A stretch of 64,000 nt of DNA from Streptomyces sp. Ag109_O5-10. Its GTDB lineage: Bacteria > Actinomycetota > Actinomycetes > Streptomycetales > Streptomycetaceae. The first letter of the stretch is position 1; each line of letters opens with the position of its first letter. The stretch is from NCBI RefSeq assembly GCF_900105755.1, contig NZ_FNTQ01000001.1:5270001-5334000 (forward strand), in the 5' to 3' direction. Shown here in pieces: positions 1 to 9,109 of this stretch. The position numbers and the translations under genes were made by a program. The notes under the pieces are model-generated. The model ran no database searches. It saw only the letters and a list, made by a program, of their open reading frames with translations, and was not told where the DNA came from.

Positions 1-67
1 CCGTCATGCGGCGCCGGTGTCTTCTTCAATGTCTCTCACGCGTACCCGACGAGAGACGGTGGGCCCC

Positions 68-898
68 GTGCGGATCATGACCTGGAACCTGTGGTGGCGG
101 TTCGGACCCTGGGCCGAACGGCAGAAGGCGATCCTCGCCGTGCTGCGTGAACTGCGGCCGGACGTGGTCGGCCTGCAGGAGGTGTGGGCGGCGGGCGGCG
201 AGAACCTCGCCGAATGGCTGGCCGGCGAACTCGGCCTGCACTGGGCCTGGGCCGCCTCCCCGGCCTCCGAGCGCTGGCAGCGGCGGATCGGGGAGCCCGG
301 CGTCGAGATCGGCAACGCGGTGCTGAGCCGCTGGCCGGTGCTGGAGAGCGAGGCGCTGCGCCTCCCGGCACCGCCGGACCTCGACGACGGACGCCTCGCT
401 CTCTACGCCCGCCTCGCCGCCCCCGCCCACCCCGTCCCCTTCTTCACCGTCCACCTCACCTCGCAGCTGCACCTGTCGGCCGTACGCGGCGAACAGGTCA
501 CCGCGTTGGCCGGGTTCGTCGCCGCCCACCGCGCCGGCACCGGCTTCCCGCCCGTCGTCACCGGGGACTTCAACGCCTGGCCGGACTCCGACGAGGTCCG
601 CCGGTTCGGCGGGGTTCGCACCGCGCCGGTGGTACCCGGCCAGGTCTTCTTCGACGCCTGGGAGTACGCCGATCCGGCCGCCCCCTCCGCCACCTGGGAC
701 AACGCCAACCCGTACGTCGCGCCGGGTCTCGGCCCCAGTGTCCGCGTCGACTACATCCACGTCGGCGCCCCGTCCGGCCCCGGCGGCATCGGTACGGTGC
801 TGGCCGTACGGCGGGCCGGGGACGGTCCGGTCGACGGGGTGTGGCCTTCGGACCACGCGGCGGTCGTGGCGGACCTGGCGGACGGGTCACCCCGCTGA
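68..898 (+). CDS. Endonuclease/exonuclease/phosphatase (EEP) family phosphohydrolase
   Basis: A 276-residue metal-dependent phosphohydrolase of the EEP superfamily, which cleaves phosphodiester or phosphomonoester bonds in nucleic acids, lipids or small molecules. The family motifs appear in order: TWNLWW at the N-terminus, GLQEVW (metal-binding Glu), TGDFNAWPDS in the middle and PSDHAAVVADL at the end, the SDH histidine being the general base. No signal peptide or membrane segment is seen, so it is probably cytoplasmic. I prefer the GTG at 68 because it opens just before the conserved first strand. GTG 17, ATG 29 and ATG 77 are also in frame, so the exact start is uncertain. The substrate cannot be told from sequence. 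Confidence 0.85.
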   Translation: MRIMTWNLWWRFGPWAERQKAILAVLRELRPDVVGLQEVWAAGGENLAEWLAGELGLHWAWAASPASERWQRRIGEPGVEIGNAVLSRWPVLESEALRLPAPPDLDDGRLALYARLAAPAHPVPFFTVHLTSQLHLSAVRGEQVTALAGFVAAHRAGTGFPPVVTGDFNAWPDSDEVRRFGGVRTAPVVPGQVFFDAWEYADPAAPSATWDNANPYVAPGLGPSVRVDYIHVGAPSGPGGIGTVLAVRRAGDGPVDGVWPSDHAAVVADLADGSPR

Positions 899-1011
899 AG
901 AGCCCGAGCCCGACAGGCAGGCTTTCGGCGAGCTGACAGCCCGCGATCCGACGGTGGTCCACCGCGTACCCGCGGCCCGGTGCGGGGCCGCGCGGATGGG
1001 ACGATGCCCCG

Positions 1012-1623
1012 GTGAGCCACTTCTCGTACGAGCCCATAGATCCTGGCCGGCCCCGGCCACGGCTCCCGGAGCCCCGGCCGGCCGAGCCCGGGCGGTGGCC
1101 CAAGCTGGAGGCCGCGCTCGCGGTGGTCAACCGTGACCTGGCGGCGACCCTGCCGGAGCAGGACGCACTGATCCTGATGGCCGAGCCGCCGCAGGAGTCC
1201 CCGCCCCCGGGCGCGGTCGACCGGGGGCGCATCTACGTGGCGATGCCCGACGGCCGTTGGCAGGGCAACCAGGTGAACGCGCACGACCCCGAGGAGGGCG
1301 ACCCGCTGGAGCCGGACGACGCGGACACGGTCCTCACCGCGGTCGCGGACGCCGCGCAGGAGACCGTCATGGAGCTGCTCTGGCAGGTCTGGCCGGTCTG
1401 CTGGGAACACAAGACCGGGATGCACGTCCGTCCCGCGGGAACCGCCGACGACAGGTACCCGGGCGCGACGGGCGCTTCCGGCCCACCGGTGTGGTGGTGC
1501 CGGGGCGGCCGGGAGGGCGGCGGTCACGACGTCGCCGCGGTCGGCGAACTGGCCGCCACCCTGCCGGGGAAGCAGCGGCGCGCGCTGCGGCGCGGCGAGC
1601 GCCGACGGGACGGCCGCCGCTAG
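1012..1623 (+). CDS. Conserved hypothetical protein, 203 aa
   Basis: I do not recognise a family. The product begins with a proline-rich stretch and continues as a soluble acidic protein with no membrane segment or signal peptide. A GRIYVAMPDGRW-type segment and a Trp-rich region (LLWQVWPVCWEHKTGMHV) lie in its middle. The end is basic (KQRRALRRGERRR). The start is a GTG in a region with no strong Shine-Dalgarno. Codon use is normal for the neighbourhood, and the gene stands alone between the EEP gene and a convergent metallohydrolase, so context gives no functional hint. Confidence 0.7.
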   Translation: MSHFSYEPIDPGRPRPRLPEPRPAEPGRWPKLEAALAVVNRDLAATLPEQDALILMAEPPQESPPPGAVDRGRIYVAMPDGRWQGNQVNAHDPEEGDPLEPDDADTVLTAVADAAQETVMELLWQVWPVCWEHKTGMHVRPAGTADDRYPGATGASGPPVWWCRGGREGGGHDVAAVGELAATLPGKQRRALRRGERRRDGRR

Positions 1624-1654
1624 TCGCTCCGCCGGCGGCGCCGTGTTCCGGCCG

Positions 1655-1712
1655 CGGCGCCGCCGTGGCTGGTCGCGCGGTTCCTCGCGCCCCTCGGGGG
1701 CGTGGCTCACCG
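1655..1712. repeat. Dispersed intergenic repeat, copy 1
   Basis: A short GC-rich element with the core GTGGCTGGTCGCGCGGTTCC followed by a CGCGCCCC-type inverted repeat, between two convergent genes. Related copies sit at about 4270-4375 and, inverted, at about 41970-42015. Elements of this kind are common between Streptomyces genes. The position after both stop codons fits a transcript-end hairpin. Confidence 0.6.
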
Positions 1713-3218
1713 CCCCAGGAAGATCGGGTTGGTCAGTGCCGCCAGGGCGCCGGGGACCGGGCCCGCCGCCGTCTCGTGGCGGATCTCCGCGCGGACGTAC
1801 GCCGCGTACGACGGCGTCGTCCGCCACTCCACCACCCCCGACCCGGTCACCGGCAGCGGGTCGCTGGTGAGGAGGACGCCCTCGTCGGTGATGAGGCGGA
1901 CCGTGCAGCGCGGCACGCCGGAGGCCTCCAGGCGGACGGTCACCGGGGTGTCGGGGGCGACGGCCAGGCGTTCACCGATGCCCGCCCGCTCGCCGCGGCC
2001 GCCCGTCGCCGTGAAGCTCAGCGTCACGTTCTTCGACTCGGCGATGTACGAGCGGCCCGCGCGCAGCCCCTCCTGGATCGCCGCGCGGGACAGGTCGTCG
2101 GCGAGGACGACGGTCTGGGGCAGGCCCACCGCGTCCGGGTCGCGGTGCGCGTCGCTGTTGCCCATCGCCGGCAGCCACTCCCGGTTGCCGCGCACCGAGG
2201 CGACCAGGGTGGCGTCCCAGGAGTTGAGGGCCACCTCGTCGTCGGGGGTGTAGGGGCCGTTCCACACCTCGACGGCGTCCGCGTCCCCGAAGCCGAACTT
2301 CCAGGCGCAGCCCACGCACGTGGCGTGCGGGTGCGCGGGTACGACGAGGCCGCCGGCCTTGCGGATCTGGTGGGCGAAGTGGCCGAACCGGTTGTCGCGG
2401 GCCCGGTAGCGCCAGTCGACGAAGGTTCCGGGGTCGGTGCCGAGGGCGACGACGTGACCGTTCCTCGTGGTGACCTCCTCGCCGAGCATGATCAGCAGGT
2501 CGTCGCCGGCCTGGTCCGCCCAGTGCGGGTGCGAGGCGTGCGTGTTGTGGTCCGAGGAGTTGATGAAGTCGAGTCCGGCGGCGCGGGCGAGGGCCGCGAT
2601 CTCGGCCGGGGTGCGGCGGCCGTCGGAGTACCAGGAGTGCAGGTGGCAGTCGCCGCGGTACCAGTCGCGGCCGCGGCCCTTGGCCCGGGCGGGCGGGTAG
2701 ACCGGGCGGACCGGCGTGCCGGGTTCGCCGTACGTCAGGGTGATGGTCAGCTCGTACGACAGGCCCTGCGGGGCCACCGTGTACGGGCCGAGGGCGACGT
2801 ACCAGGTGCCCGCGTGGACCGGGCCCGGGAGGTAGCCGGGGGTCGCGTCGTCGGCGCGGACGAAGAACTCCGTGCGGGCGCCGCCCGACCAGCCCCGGAA
2901 GCCCTTGCCGCCCAGCTCGGTGCCGTGCTGGTCGAAGAGGCCGATGTCGAGCGCGTTGCCGGTGGTGCCGGCCGGGACGCTCGGTCTGTCGTAGGTGTAG
3001 GAGACCCTGATCTCCCGTACGCCGGTGGGTACTTCGACCGGTACGTACACGAAGTCCGGGCAACCGGGCGGCAGGGTGCCGCGCACGGTCGCCGTCTTCT
3101 GGGTTCCCCGGTCCTGGCCGTCCGCCGCCGCGAAGCTCACGCTTCCCAACGTAAGGGCTGTGGCCGCGCCCGTCACGATCAGCGCGCGTCTGCCGATGCC
3201 GTGCGTGTCCTCACACAT
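1707..3218 (-). CDS. Secreted CehA/McbA family metallohydrolase (PHP domain)
   Basis: A 503-residue exported metal-dependent hydrolase. The N-terminus has a twin-arginine-like signal (GRRALIVTGAATALTLG, then AAA), so export by Tat is likely. The first third is a beta-rich region resembling a pre-peptidase or jelly-roll module. The PHP domain follows, with metal-binding motifs DCHLHSWYSDG and NSSDHNTHA and later His/Asp ligands (HPHATCVG, NSDAHRD). CehA and McbA act on carbamate or amide esters, but most family members are uncharacterised, so the substrate is open. The ATG at 3218 is preceded by a GGGGAGAG ribosome site. It ends convergently with the preceding gene. Confidence 0.85.
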   Translation of the reverse strand: MCEDTHGIGRRALIVTGAATALTLGSVSFAAADGQDRGTQKTATVRGTLPPGCPDFVYVPVEVPTGVREIRVSYTYDRPSVPAGTTGNALDIGLFDQHGTELGGKGFRGWSGGARTEFFVRADDATPGYLPGPVHAGTWYVALGPYTVAPQGLSYELTITLTYGEPGTPVRPVYPPARAKGRGRDWYRGDCHLHSWYSDGRRTPAEIAALARAAGLDFINSSDHNTHASHPHWADQAGDDLLIMLGEEVTTRNGHVVALGTDPGTFVDWRYRARDNRFGHFAHQIRKAGGLVVPAHPHATCVGCAWKFGFGDADAVEVWNGPYTPDDEVALNSWDATLVASVRGNREWLPAMGNSDAHRDPDAVGLPQTVVLADDLSRAAIQEGLRAGRSYIAESKNVTLSFTATGGRGERAGIGERLAVAPDTPVTVRLEASGVPRCTVRLITDEGVLLTSDPLPVTGSGVVEWRTTPSYAAYVRAEIRHETAAGPVPGALAALTNPIFLGR

Positions 3219-3372
3219 GCCGCTCACTCTCCCCTGTGGACGTGAACTCCCACGGAAGTCGAGGGAATCCACAGACGTCCGTCTGTCATGTGCATAGCCC
3301 TGTGAAAGGTGGGGCGTGTGATGCCGACCAGTCGGTATGGACATATCGAGCCACCCCCGGTACAGATGGGGC

Positions 3373-4218
3373 ATGCGCATAGCCGTCACGATCTTCCTCA
3401 CCGACGAGACCATCGCCCCCGTCCGGCTCGCCCGTGAGCTGGAGACGCGCGGGTTCGCCGGGCTGTACCTGCCGGAGCACACGCACATCCCGGTCGAGCG
3501 GACCACCCCGTACCCGGCGGGCGGCGACCTGCCCCGCGAGTACGGCCGCACCCTGGACCCCTTCGTCGCCCTCGGCCAGGCCGCCGCCGTCACGGAGGGC
3601 CTCGGCCTCGGCACCGGCATCACCCTGGTCGCCCAGCACGACCCGATCGACCTCGCCAAGCAGATCGCCACTCTCGACCACCTGTCCGGCGGCCGCTTCA
3701 CGCTCGGCGTCGGCTTCGGCTGGAACGTGGAGGAGGCCGCGGATCACGGCGTGGCCTGGCGTTCGCGGCGGGAGCTGACCCGGGACCGGATGGCGCTGAT
3801 GCGGGCGCTGTGGGCGGACGAACCGACGGCCTACGAGGGGGAGTTCGGCAGCGTACGGGCGTCGTCCGCCCACCCCAAGCCCGTCCAGAAGCCGCGCGGG
3901 CCGGTGGCCGGGCCGCGCACGCTGGTCGGCGGGGCGGCGGGGCCGAAGCTGTTCGCGCACATCGCCGAGTACGCCGACGGGTGGATGCCGATCGGGGGAC
4001 GCGGCCTCACCGAGTCGCTGCCGGTGCTCCGCTCGGTGTGGGCGGACGCCGGGCGCGACCCGGCGGCGCTCCAGGTGGTGCCGTACGCCGTCTTCCCGAG
4101 CCCCGGGAAGCTGGCGCACTATGCCGAGCTGGGCATCGAGGAGGTCGTGGCGCAGTTGCCTCCGGCGGGGGAGGCCGAAGTGCTGGGGGTGCTGGACGCG
4201 TACGCCGCGTACCTGTGA
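3373..4218 (+). CDS. LLM class F420-dependent oxidoreductase
   Basis: A 281-residue luciferase-like monooxygenase-fold protein of the F420-dependent subclass (TIGR03619 type). It shows the usual beginning, RIAVTIFLTDETIAP, the loop LYLPEHTHIP (His/Glu near the cofactor), LVAQHDPIDLAKQIATLDHLSGGRFTLGVGFGWN and the end GIEEVVAQLPPAGEAEVLG. It would transfer hydride between reduced F420 and an unknown organic substrate in the cytoplasm. The ATG at 3373 matches family starts better than an in-frame ATG at 3337. Its neighbour downstream is the F420 precursor enzyme gene fbiC, which fits cofactor use although the two genes are separated by a 250-bp gap with a repeat element. Confidence 0.85.
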   Translation: MRIAVTIFLTDETIAPVRLARELETRGFAGLYLPEHTHIPVERTTPYPAGGDLPREYGRTLDPFVALGQAAAVTEGLGLGTGITLVAQHDPIDLAKQIATLDHLSGGRFTLGVGFGWNVEEAADHGVAWRSRRELTRDRMALMRALWADEPTAYEGEFGSVRASSAHPKPVQKPRGPVAGPRTLVGGAAGPKLFAHIAEYADGWMPIGGRGLTESLPVLRSVWADAGRDPAALQVVPYAVFPSPGKLAHYAELGIEEVVAQLPPAGEAEVLGVLDAYAAYL

Positions 4219-4261
4219 GGGGCGCGTCGATTCGTCCGCGGGGCCGGGGAGGTGGGCGGCC

Positions 4262-4378
4262 GCCGGAGCGTCGTGGCTGGTGGCGCGGTTCCTCCCCCAG
4301 CCTTCGGCCGGGGGACCCCCAGCGCCCCTGAAGGGCACCGCAGTGCGCCCCTTCAGGGGCGCGGGGAACTGCGCGAAC
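4262..4378. repeat. Dispersed intergenic repeat, copy 2, with long hairpin
   Basis: The same GTGGCTGGTSGCGCGGTTCC core as the element at 1655, here extended by a second palindrome. The arms 4322-4335 and 4349-4362 (GCGCCCCTGAAGGG and its complement) pair perfectly over 14 bp around a 13-nt loop. The element sits just after the oxidoreductase stop codon and could end its transcript, although no U-run follows. Confidence 0.65.
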
Positions 4379-4473
4379 GACTCCGGCCCACCCGCACCCG
4401 GCAACTCACCGGCAACCCCCAAGTCCACCCCCGCCCCGGCTGAACAGGCGGAGCCTCTTCGTATGCTCGAAGA

Positions 4474-7059
4474 ATGACGACTTCCGCGACACCCGGAACC
4501 GGCCCCACCGAGAACTCCATGCGTCGCGCCCTCAAACGCGCCCGGGACGGCGTCGCCCTCGACGTCTCCGAGGCCGCCGTCCTGCTCCAGGCGCGCGGTG
4601 CCGCCCTGGACGACCTCGCCGCGTCCGCCGCCCGGGTCCGGGACGCCGGGCTTGCCGAGGCCGGCCGGCCCGGTGTCATCACGTACTCGAAGAGCGTCTT
4701 CATCCCCCTCACCCGCCTGTGCCGCGACAAGTGCCACTACTGCACGTTCGTCACCGTCCCCGGCAAGCTCCGCCGGGCCGGGCACGGGATGTTCATGTCC
4801 CCGGACGAGGTCCTCGACGTCGCCCGCAAGGGCGCGGCCCTCGGCTGCAAGGAAGCCCTGATCACCCTCGGCGACAAGCCCGAGGACCGCTGGCCCGAGG
4901 CGCGCGAGTGGCTCGACGCGCACGGGTACGACGACACGATCGCCTACGTCCGCGCCATCTCCGTCCGCATCCTGGAGGAGACCGGCCTGCTGCCGCACCT
5001 CAACCCGGGCGTGATGTCCTGGACCGACTTCCAGCGGCTCAAGCCGGTCGCGCCGTCGATGGGCATGATGCTGGAGACGACCGCGACCCGCCTGTGGTCC
5101 GAGCCCGGCGGCCCGCACCACGGCTCCCCGGACAAGGAACCCGCCGTGCGCCTGCGGGTCCTTGAGGACGCCGGCCGCTCCTCCGTGCCGTTCACCTCGG
5201 GGATCCTGATCGGCATCGGCGAGACGTACGAGGAGCGGGCCGAGTCCCTCTTCGCGCTCCGGCGCGTGGCGCGGTCGTACCACGGCGTGCAGGAACTGAT
5301 CATCCAGAACTTCCGCGCCAAGCCGGACACGGCGATGCGCGGCATGCCGGACGCCGAGCTGGACGAGCTGGTGGCCGCGGTGGCGGTGGCGCGGCTGGTG
5401 ATGGGACCGGCCGGCAACATCCAGGCGCCGCCGAACCTCGTCGACAGCGAGTACGAACGGCTGATCGCGGCCGGTATCGACGACTGGGGCGGCGTGTCGC
5501 CGCTCACCATCGACCACGTCAACCCCGAGCGGCCCTGGCCGCAGATCGAGGAGCTGGCCGAGAAGTCGGCCGCCGCCGGCTTCGAGCTGCGGGAACGCCT
5601 GTGCGTGTACCCGGAGTTCGTCCGCCGCGGCGAGCCCTGGCTGGACCCGCGGCTGCGCCCGCACGTGGCCGCGCTGGCCGACCCGGAGACGGGCCTCGCG
5701 GTGCCGGACGCGGCCGTCGTGGGGCACCCCTGGCAGGAGCCGGAGGAGGTCTTCGTCGCCTCCGGCCGTACCGATCTGCACACCGCCATCGACTCCGAGG
5801 GCCGTACGGCCGACCGGCGCGACGACTTCGACGAGGTGTACGGCGACTGGGGCGCGCTGCGGGAGGCGGCCGCCCCCGGGATGGCGCCGGAGCGCATCGA
5901 CACGGACGTGCGCGGGGCGCTCAGGACGGCGGCCGGCGACCCCACGAAGCTCACCGACGCCGAGGCCCTCGCCCTGTTCCACGCCGACGGAGCGGCCCTC
6001 GACGCGCTGACGGGGATCGCCGACGACGTGCGGAGGTCGGCCGTCGGCGACGACGTCACCTACATCGTCACCCGCAACATCAACTTCACCAACGTCTGCT
6101 ACACCGGCTGCCGCTTCTGCGCCTTCGCGCAGCGCCGCACCGACGCCGACGCCTACACCCTCTCCCTTGACCAGGTCGCCGACCGCGCCCAGCAGGCCTG
6201 GGACGTCGGCGCGGTCGAGGTCTGCATGCAGGGCGGCATTCACCCCGACCTGCCCGGCACGGCGTACTTCGACATCGCGAAGGCGGTCAAGGAACGCGTC
6301 CCCGGCATGCACGTGCACGCCTTCTCGCCGATGGAGGTCGTGAACGGCGCGACGCGCACCGGCATGTCGATCCGGGAGTGGCTGACCGCGGCGAAGGAGG
6401 CGGGTCTCGACACCGTCCCCGGGACGGCCGCGGAGATCCTCGACGACGAGGTCCGCTGGGTCCTCACCAAGGGCAAGCTGCCCGCCGCCACCTGGATCGA
6501 GGTGATCAGCACCGCCCACGAGCTGGGTATCCGGTCCTCCTCCACCATGATGTACGGCCACGTCGACCAGCCCCGCCACTGGCTGGGCCACCTGCGCACC
6601 CTGGCCGGCATCCAGCAGCGCACCGGCGGCTTCACGGAGTTCGTGACGCTGCCCTTCATCCACACCAACGCGCCCGTCTACCTGGCCGGCATCTCCCGGC
6701 CGGGCCCGACGATGCGCGACAACCGGGCGGTGACGGCGATGGCCCGGCTCCTCCTGCACCCCTACATCCCGAACATCCAGACAAGCTGGGTGAAACTGGG
6801 CACGGAGGGTGCGGCGGAGATGCTCCGCTCGGGCGCCAACGACCTCGGCGGCACGTTGATGGAGGAGACGATCTCGCGGATGGCGGGGTCGTCGTACGGC
6901 TCCTACAAGTCGGTCCGCGACCTCGTCGCCGTGGCCGATGCCGCCGGGCGCCCGGCGAAGCCCCGTACGACGCTGTACGGGCCGGTCTCCGAGGAGCGGC
7001 AGCGGGCGGCCGAGGCCTCCGACGGGCACCTGCCGGAGCTGCTGCCGGTGCTGGACTGA
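4474..7059 (+). CDS. fbiC: Bifunctional 7,8-didemethyl-8-hydroxy-5-deazariboflavin (FO) synthase, CofG-CofH fusion
   Basis: FO synthase makes the deazaflavin chromophore of coenzyme F420 from tyrosine and 5-amino-6-ribitylamino-uracil using two radical SAM domains. At 861 residues it has the length typical of the actinobacterial fused enzyme. The CofG half carries the [4Fe-4S] motif CRDKCHYC near residue 83. The CofH half carries CYTGCRFC near residue 544, followed by CAFAQRRTD and [12 protein letters not shown], both typical of CofH. A long linker of about 100 residues joins the halves. The ATG start is the only plausible one before the conserved SENSMRRAL-type N-terminus. The gene stands alone and would serve the F420-dependent oxidoreductase upstream. 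Confidence 0.97.
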   Translation: MTTSATPGTGPTENSMRRALKRARDGVALDVSEAAVLLQARGAALDDLAASAARVRDAGLAEAGRPGVITYSKSVFIPLTRLCRDKCHYCTFVTVPGKLRRAGHGMFMSPDEVLDVARKGAALGCKEALITLGDKPEDRWPEAREWLDAHGYDDTIAYVRAISVRILEETGLLPHLNPGVMSWTDFQRLKPVAPSMGMMLETTATRLWSEPGGPHHGSPDKEPAVRLRVLEDAGRSSVPFTSGILIGIGETYEERAESLFALRRVARSYHGVQELIIQNFRAKPDTAMRGMPDAELDELVAAVAVARLVMGPAGNIQAPPNLVDSEYERLIAAGIDDWGGVSPLTIDHVNPERPWPQIEELAEKSAAAGFELRERLCVYPEFVRRGEPWLDPRLRPHVAALADPETGLAVPDAAVVGHPWQEPEEVFVASGRTDLHTAIDSEGRTADRRDDFDEVYGDWGALREAAAPGMAPERIDTDVRGALRTAAGDPTKLTDAEALALFHADGAALDALTGIADDVRRSAVGDDVTYIVTRNINFTNVCYTGCRFCAFAQRRTDADAYTLSLDQVADRAQQAWDVGAVEVCMQGGIHPDLPGTAYFDIAKAVKERVPGMHVHAFSPMEVVNGATRTGMSIREWLTAAKEAGLDTVPGTAAEILDDEVRWVLTKGKLPAATWIEVISTAHELGIRSSSTMMYGHVDQPRHWLGHLRTLAGIQQRTGGFTEFVTLPFIHTNAPVYLAGISRPGPTMRDNRAVTAMARLLLHPYIPNIQTSWVKLGTEGAAEMLRSGANDLGGTLMEETISRMAGSSYGSYKSVRDLVAVADAAGRPAKPRTTLYGPVSEERQRAAEASDGHLPELLPVLD

Positions 7060-7148
7060 GCCGTCGGGCGGGCGGGCGGCGCACAGTACGATGATCCGAC
7101 CCCTGTGCGAACAGGCAGGGGGCCTCATAACGGAGGAGATGCGTACCC

Positions 7149-7718
7149 GTGGCTGCCCGACTGCTGCCCTCCTGGGTGTGGGTCACCGGTCTGACGGCGG
7201 GGGCGACGGTGGCCGTCGTCCTCCTCGCCGTACAGGCCGACAAGGGGCCGCACCCCACGGCCGCCGCGGTCCGCCCGTCGGCGAGCGCGTCGGCGGGCGC
7301 CCACCCCTCCGCGTCACCGAAGCCGGCGAAGGCCCCCGACGTCCCGGCGGCCTCCGGCACCGGGCGCCGTATCGTCTACTCGCTCGGCGCCAAGCGGGTG
7401 TGGACGGTCGACGCTAGCGACAAGGCGACCCGGACCTTCACGGTGTGGCCGGGGACGGTCTCCCCCGACCCCGGCACCTACGCGATCACCAGGACCCTGG
7501 CGGCCACGACCGGCTCGGACGGCGTCCAGATCGAGCACATCCTGTACTTCGCGTCCAAGTCGGGACTGTCGGTCGCCTTCTCCAACGCGGTCGACGGCTC
7601 CTCGCCGCCGCCCGCCGCCGGCAAGCAGACCAGCGGCATCCGGATGCCCAAGGCGGACGGTGCGGCCCTGTGGACCTTCGGTACGGAACCGAACACCAAG
7701 GTGACGGTCGTCAAGTAG
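7149..7718 (+). CDS. Membrane-anchored extracytoplasmic hypothetical protein
   Basis: A 189-residue protein with one N-terminal hydrophobic helix (WVWVTGLTAGATVAVVLLAV, about residues 9-28), a Pro/Ala/Ser/Lys linker of about 40 residues, and a small beta-rich extracytoplasmic domain (RRIVYSLGAKRVWTVDASDK to the C-terminus LWTFGTEPNTKVTVVK). No lipobox is seen, so it is probably a type II single-pass protein. The GTG start lies 13 nt after a strong GGAGGAG; an ATG at 7139 is closer to that site but in another frame. I do not recognise a named family. Confidence 0.75.
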   Translation: MAARLLPSWVWVTGLTAGATVAVVLLAVQADKGPHPTAAAVRPSASASAGAHPSASPKPAKAPDVPAASGTGRRIVYSLGAKRVWTVDASDKATRTFTVWPGTVSPDPGTYAITRTLAATTGSDGVQIEHILYFASKSGLSVAFSNAVDGSSPPPAAGKQTSGIRMPKADGAALWTFGTEPNTKVTVVK

Positions 7719-7770
7719 CCGCCGGGGCGGCGGTGGCCGGGCAGCCGTCAGGAGATGGCGCGCAGTCCGC

Positions 7771-7824
7771 GGGGCCGCCGGAGCCGCTGGGGCCGCCGGA
7801 GCCGCTGGGGCCGCCGGAGCCGCT
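7771..7824. repeat. Three perfect copies of an 18-bp tandem repeat
   Basis: The unit GGGGCCGCCGGAGCCGCT occurs at 7771-7788, 7789-7806 and 7807-7824 with no mismatch. It lies in the last codons of the decayed MmyB gene, where it would encode repeated Leu-Arg-Arg-Pro-Gln-Arg. Perfect identity suggests a recent slippage event. Confidence 0.95.
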
Positions 7825-8013
7825 CGACGGCGTCGGCCGTGTCCTCGTCGGCCGGCAGCAGGACGACCAGCTGCTGGGCGTCCTCGGTGATGTCGAGCGT
7901 CTCGTGCCGAAGCGGCAGCTCGTCTCCCGAAGGATGCCGCAGCCGCAGCACCCCGCGGGCGGGCACCAGGTGCCGGTTCACCCGCCGGGTGAAGTCGGCT
8001 CCGGCGACGGGCG

Positions 8014-8134
8014 TGTGCACGGTGCGGCGGGCGTCGGGAAGACCCGTCTGGTCAGGGAGTTGGAGCAGATCGCCCAGGAGGCCGGAGCGCTGACCGCGTG
8101 CGCACCGGCCCCTTCCTGGACCCGTGGCTGCACG
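8014..8134 (+). pseudogene. Internally deleted fragment of the AAA-TPR ATPase gene
   Basis: Bases 8014-8099 match 13866-13951 with essentially one mismatch, and bases 8100-8134 match 14385-14419 exactly. The copy therefore fuses the Walker A region of the ATPase gene directly to its Walker B region, losing 433 bp. The join falls at a short GCG shared by both sides. It is embedded, in opposite orientation, inside the MmyB remnant. It has no start codon of its own and cannot encode a working protein. Confidence 0.9.
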
Positions 8135-8369
8135 CCGGCTCCGCCGTGAACCACTCGCTGTTCTCCACCGAGGGGCCGAGCCACAGGTCGAAGGCCTGCT
8201 CGTCGGCGACGGCGTCCCAGTCGGCGAAGAGCTCCCGCGCGCGGGGGTCGGTGAAGACGTACCGGGTGAGGTTGGGCGCCTCGGCGTCCAGGAGCCCGGT
8301 CCCGCCCAGTACCGCCTCGTACGCGCCGGTGCGGGCGAGGATGTCGCCGAGCCGGTTGGTGGCAGGACG

Positions 8370-8482
8370 GCCGCCCCCTCGATCCCGGGGCCCCCGGCTG
8401 CGCCAGGACCCTCCTGGACCAGTTGTCCTGGTGGGCGGCCACCCTCCGCGCCGGCCGCGAGGCCGCTCCCTATCCCTCCTGA
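8370..8482 (+). pseudogene. 3' remnant of an unidentified gene, possibly NADPH-dependent FMN reductase
   Basis: The plus strand reads ARTLLDQLSWWAATLRAGRE followed by a short tail and TGA at 8480-8482. This looks like the final amphipathic helix of a real protein, and similar Leu-Asp-Gln-Leu-x-Trp-Trp-Ala C-termini occur in NADPH-dependent FMN reductases. Nothing recognisable precedes it because the MmyB remnant begins there. The stop lies 12 bp inside the 3' end of the convergent DUF2165 gene. The family assignment is tentative. Confidence 0.4.
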
Positions 8483-8970
8483 TCCGAGGGGCTCAACTGG
8501 ACGACTACGAGCGCGAGTCCGGTGAGCACCAGGACCCGGGTCGCGGCGTCCAGGCCGTTCCAGGTCTTGGACTGCCACATGGAGAACCACTCGCCGCCGA
8601 TCCCGATGAACCCGGCGCCGAAGAGCAGGACGAGCATCAGCAGACCGTAGGTGGAGACGCGCCGCGCTCGGACGTCGTCGCGGCGTGCCCAGAGCCAGGT
8701 ACCGGCGATCAGCACGAGCGCGGCCAGCGTCTCCCACACGATGATGAGGACGTAGGCGGTGTTCTCGAGTCCCTTGTCCGTGACGGCCCGCCACATCAGG
8801 TCGTCGTCCTTGAACGTGGTGTCCATGGCCAGCACATGCTGGACGAAGGCCTGGTTGGTGCCGAAGTCGGTGATGTTCCCGAAGGCGACGAGGGCGATGT
8901 AGAGAGCGACCGTGCCGGTGAGAACGGCAGCGGCGAGTGAGAGCGCACGAGGCGCGTGGGAGGTGGACAT
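8470..8970 (-). CDS. DUF2165 family small integral membrane protein
   Basis: A 166-residue protein of the DUF2165 family, which is predicted to span the inner membrane four times and has no known function. Hydrophobic segments are visible at about residues 8-28, 70-92, 103-125 and 140-158. The family signature region NITDFGTNQAFVQHVLAMDT and the segment WFSMWQSKTWNG are present. The ATG at 8970 has AAGGA seven bases upstream and is preferred over an in-frame ATG at 8988. Its 3' end overlaps the remnant on the plus strand. Confidence 0.85.
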   Translation of the reverse strand: MSTSHAPRALSLAAAVLTGTVALYIALVAFGNITDFGTNQAFVQHVLAMDTTFKDDDLMWRAVTDKGLENTAYVLIIVWETLAALVLIAGTWLWARRDDVRARRVSTYGLLMLVLLFGAGFIGIGGEWFSMWQSKTWNGLDAATRVLVLTGLALVVVQLSPSDQEG

Positions 8971-9109
8971 GTCACCGTCCTTCCCCAACTCCGCTGTTTA
9001 CACCCACTGTTCAGCAGCGATCGGGCGGCCCCACGTCGTGCCGCGGCGGTGAACCTCTGGCACGCGGGTACCTTGGTCGAAGTTCTGTGCGAAGCGTGAA
9101 GGGGGCCTC

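Larger units (their letters stand above)
7748..8365 (-). pseudogene. MmyB-like XRE-family regulator, decayed remnant
   Basis: Two pieces of the MmyB-type ligand-binding half are readable on the minus strand in different frames. The upstream piece (about 8150-8365) reads RLGDILARTGAYEAVLGG, then FTDPRARELFADWDAVADEQ and ENSEWF. The downstream piece (7748-7990) reads VNRHLVPARGVLRLRHP and ETLDITEDAQQLVVLLPADE before the stop. The helix-turn-helix N-terminus is missing. The middle is replaced at 8014-8134 by sequence copied from the ATPase gene at 13723. The C-terminal coding is also lengthened by an 18-bp triplication. The locus cannot make a functional regulator. Confidence 0.8.

Noticed and set aside
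4474-7059. fbiC as part of a biosynthetic gene cluster
   Set aside because: Neighbours are unrelated housekeeping-type genes; no cluster enzymes are present.
3286-7128. 1280-codon open frame opposite fbiC
   Set aside because: It is the antisense shadow of fbiC; the amino acid composition is dominated by Gly/Arg/Val and no domain is readable.
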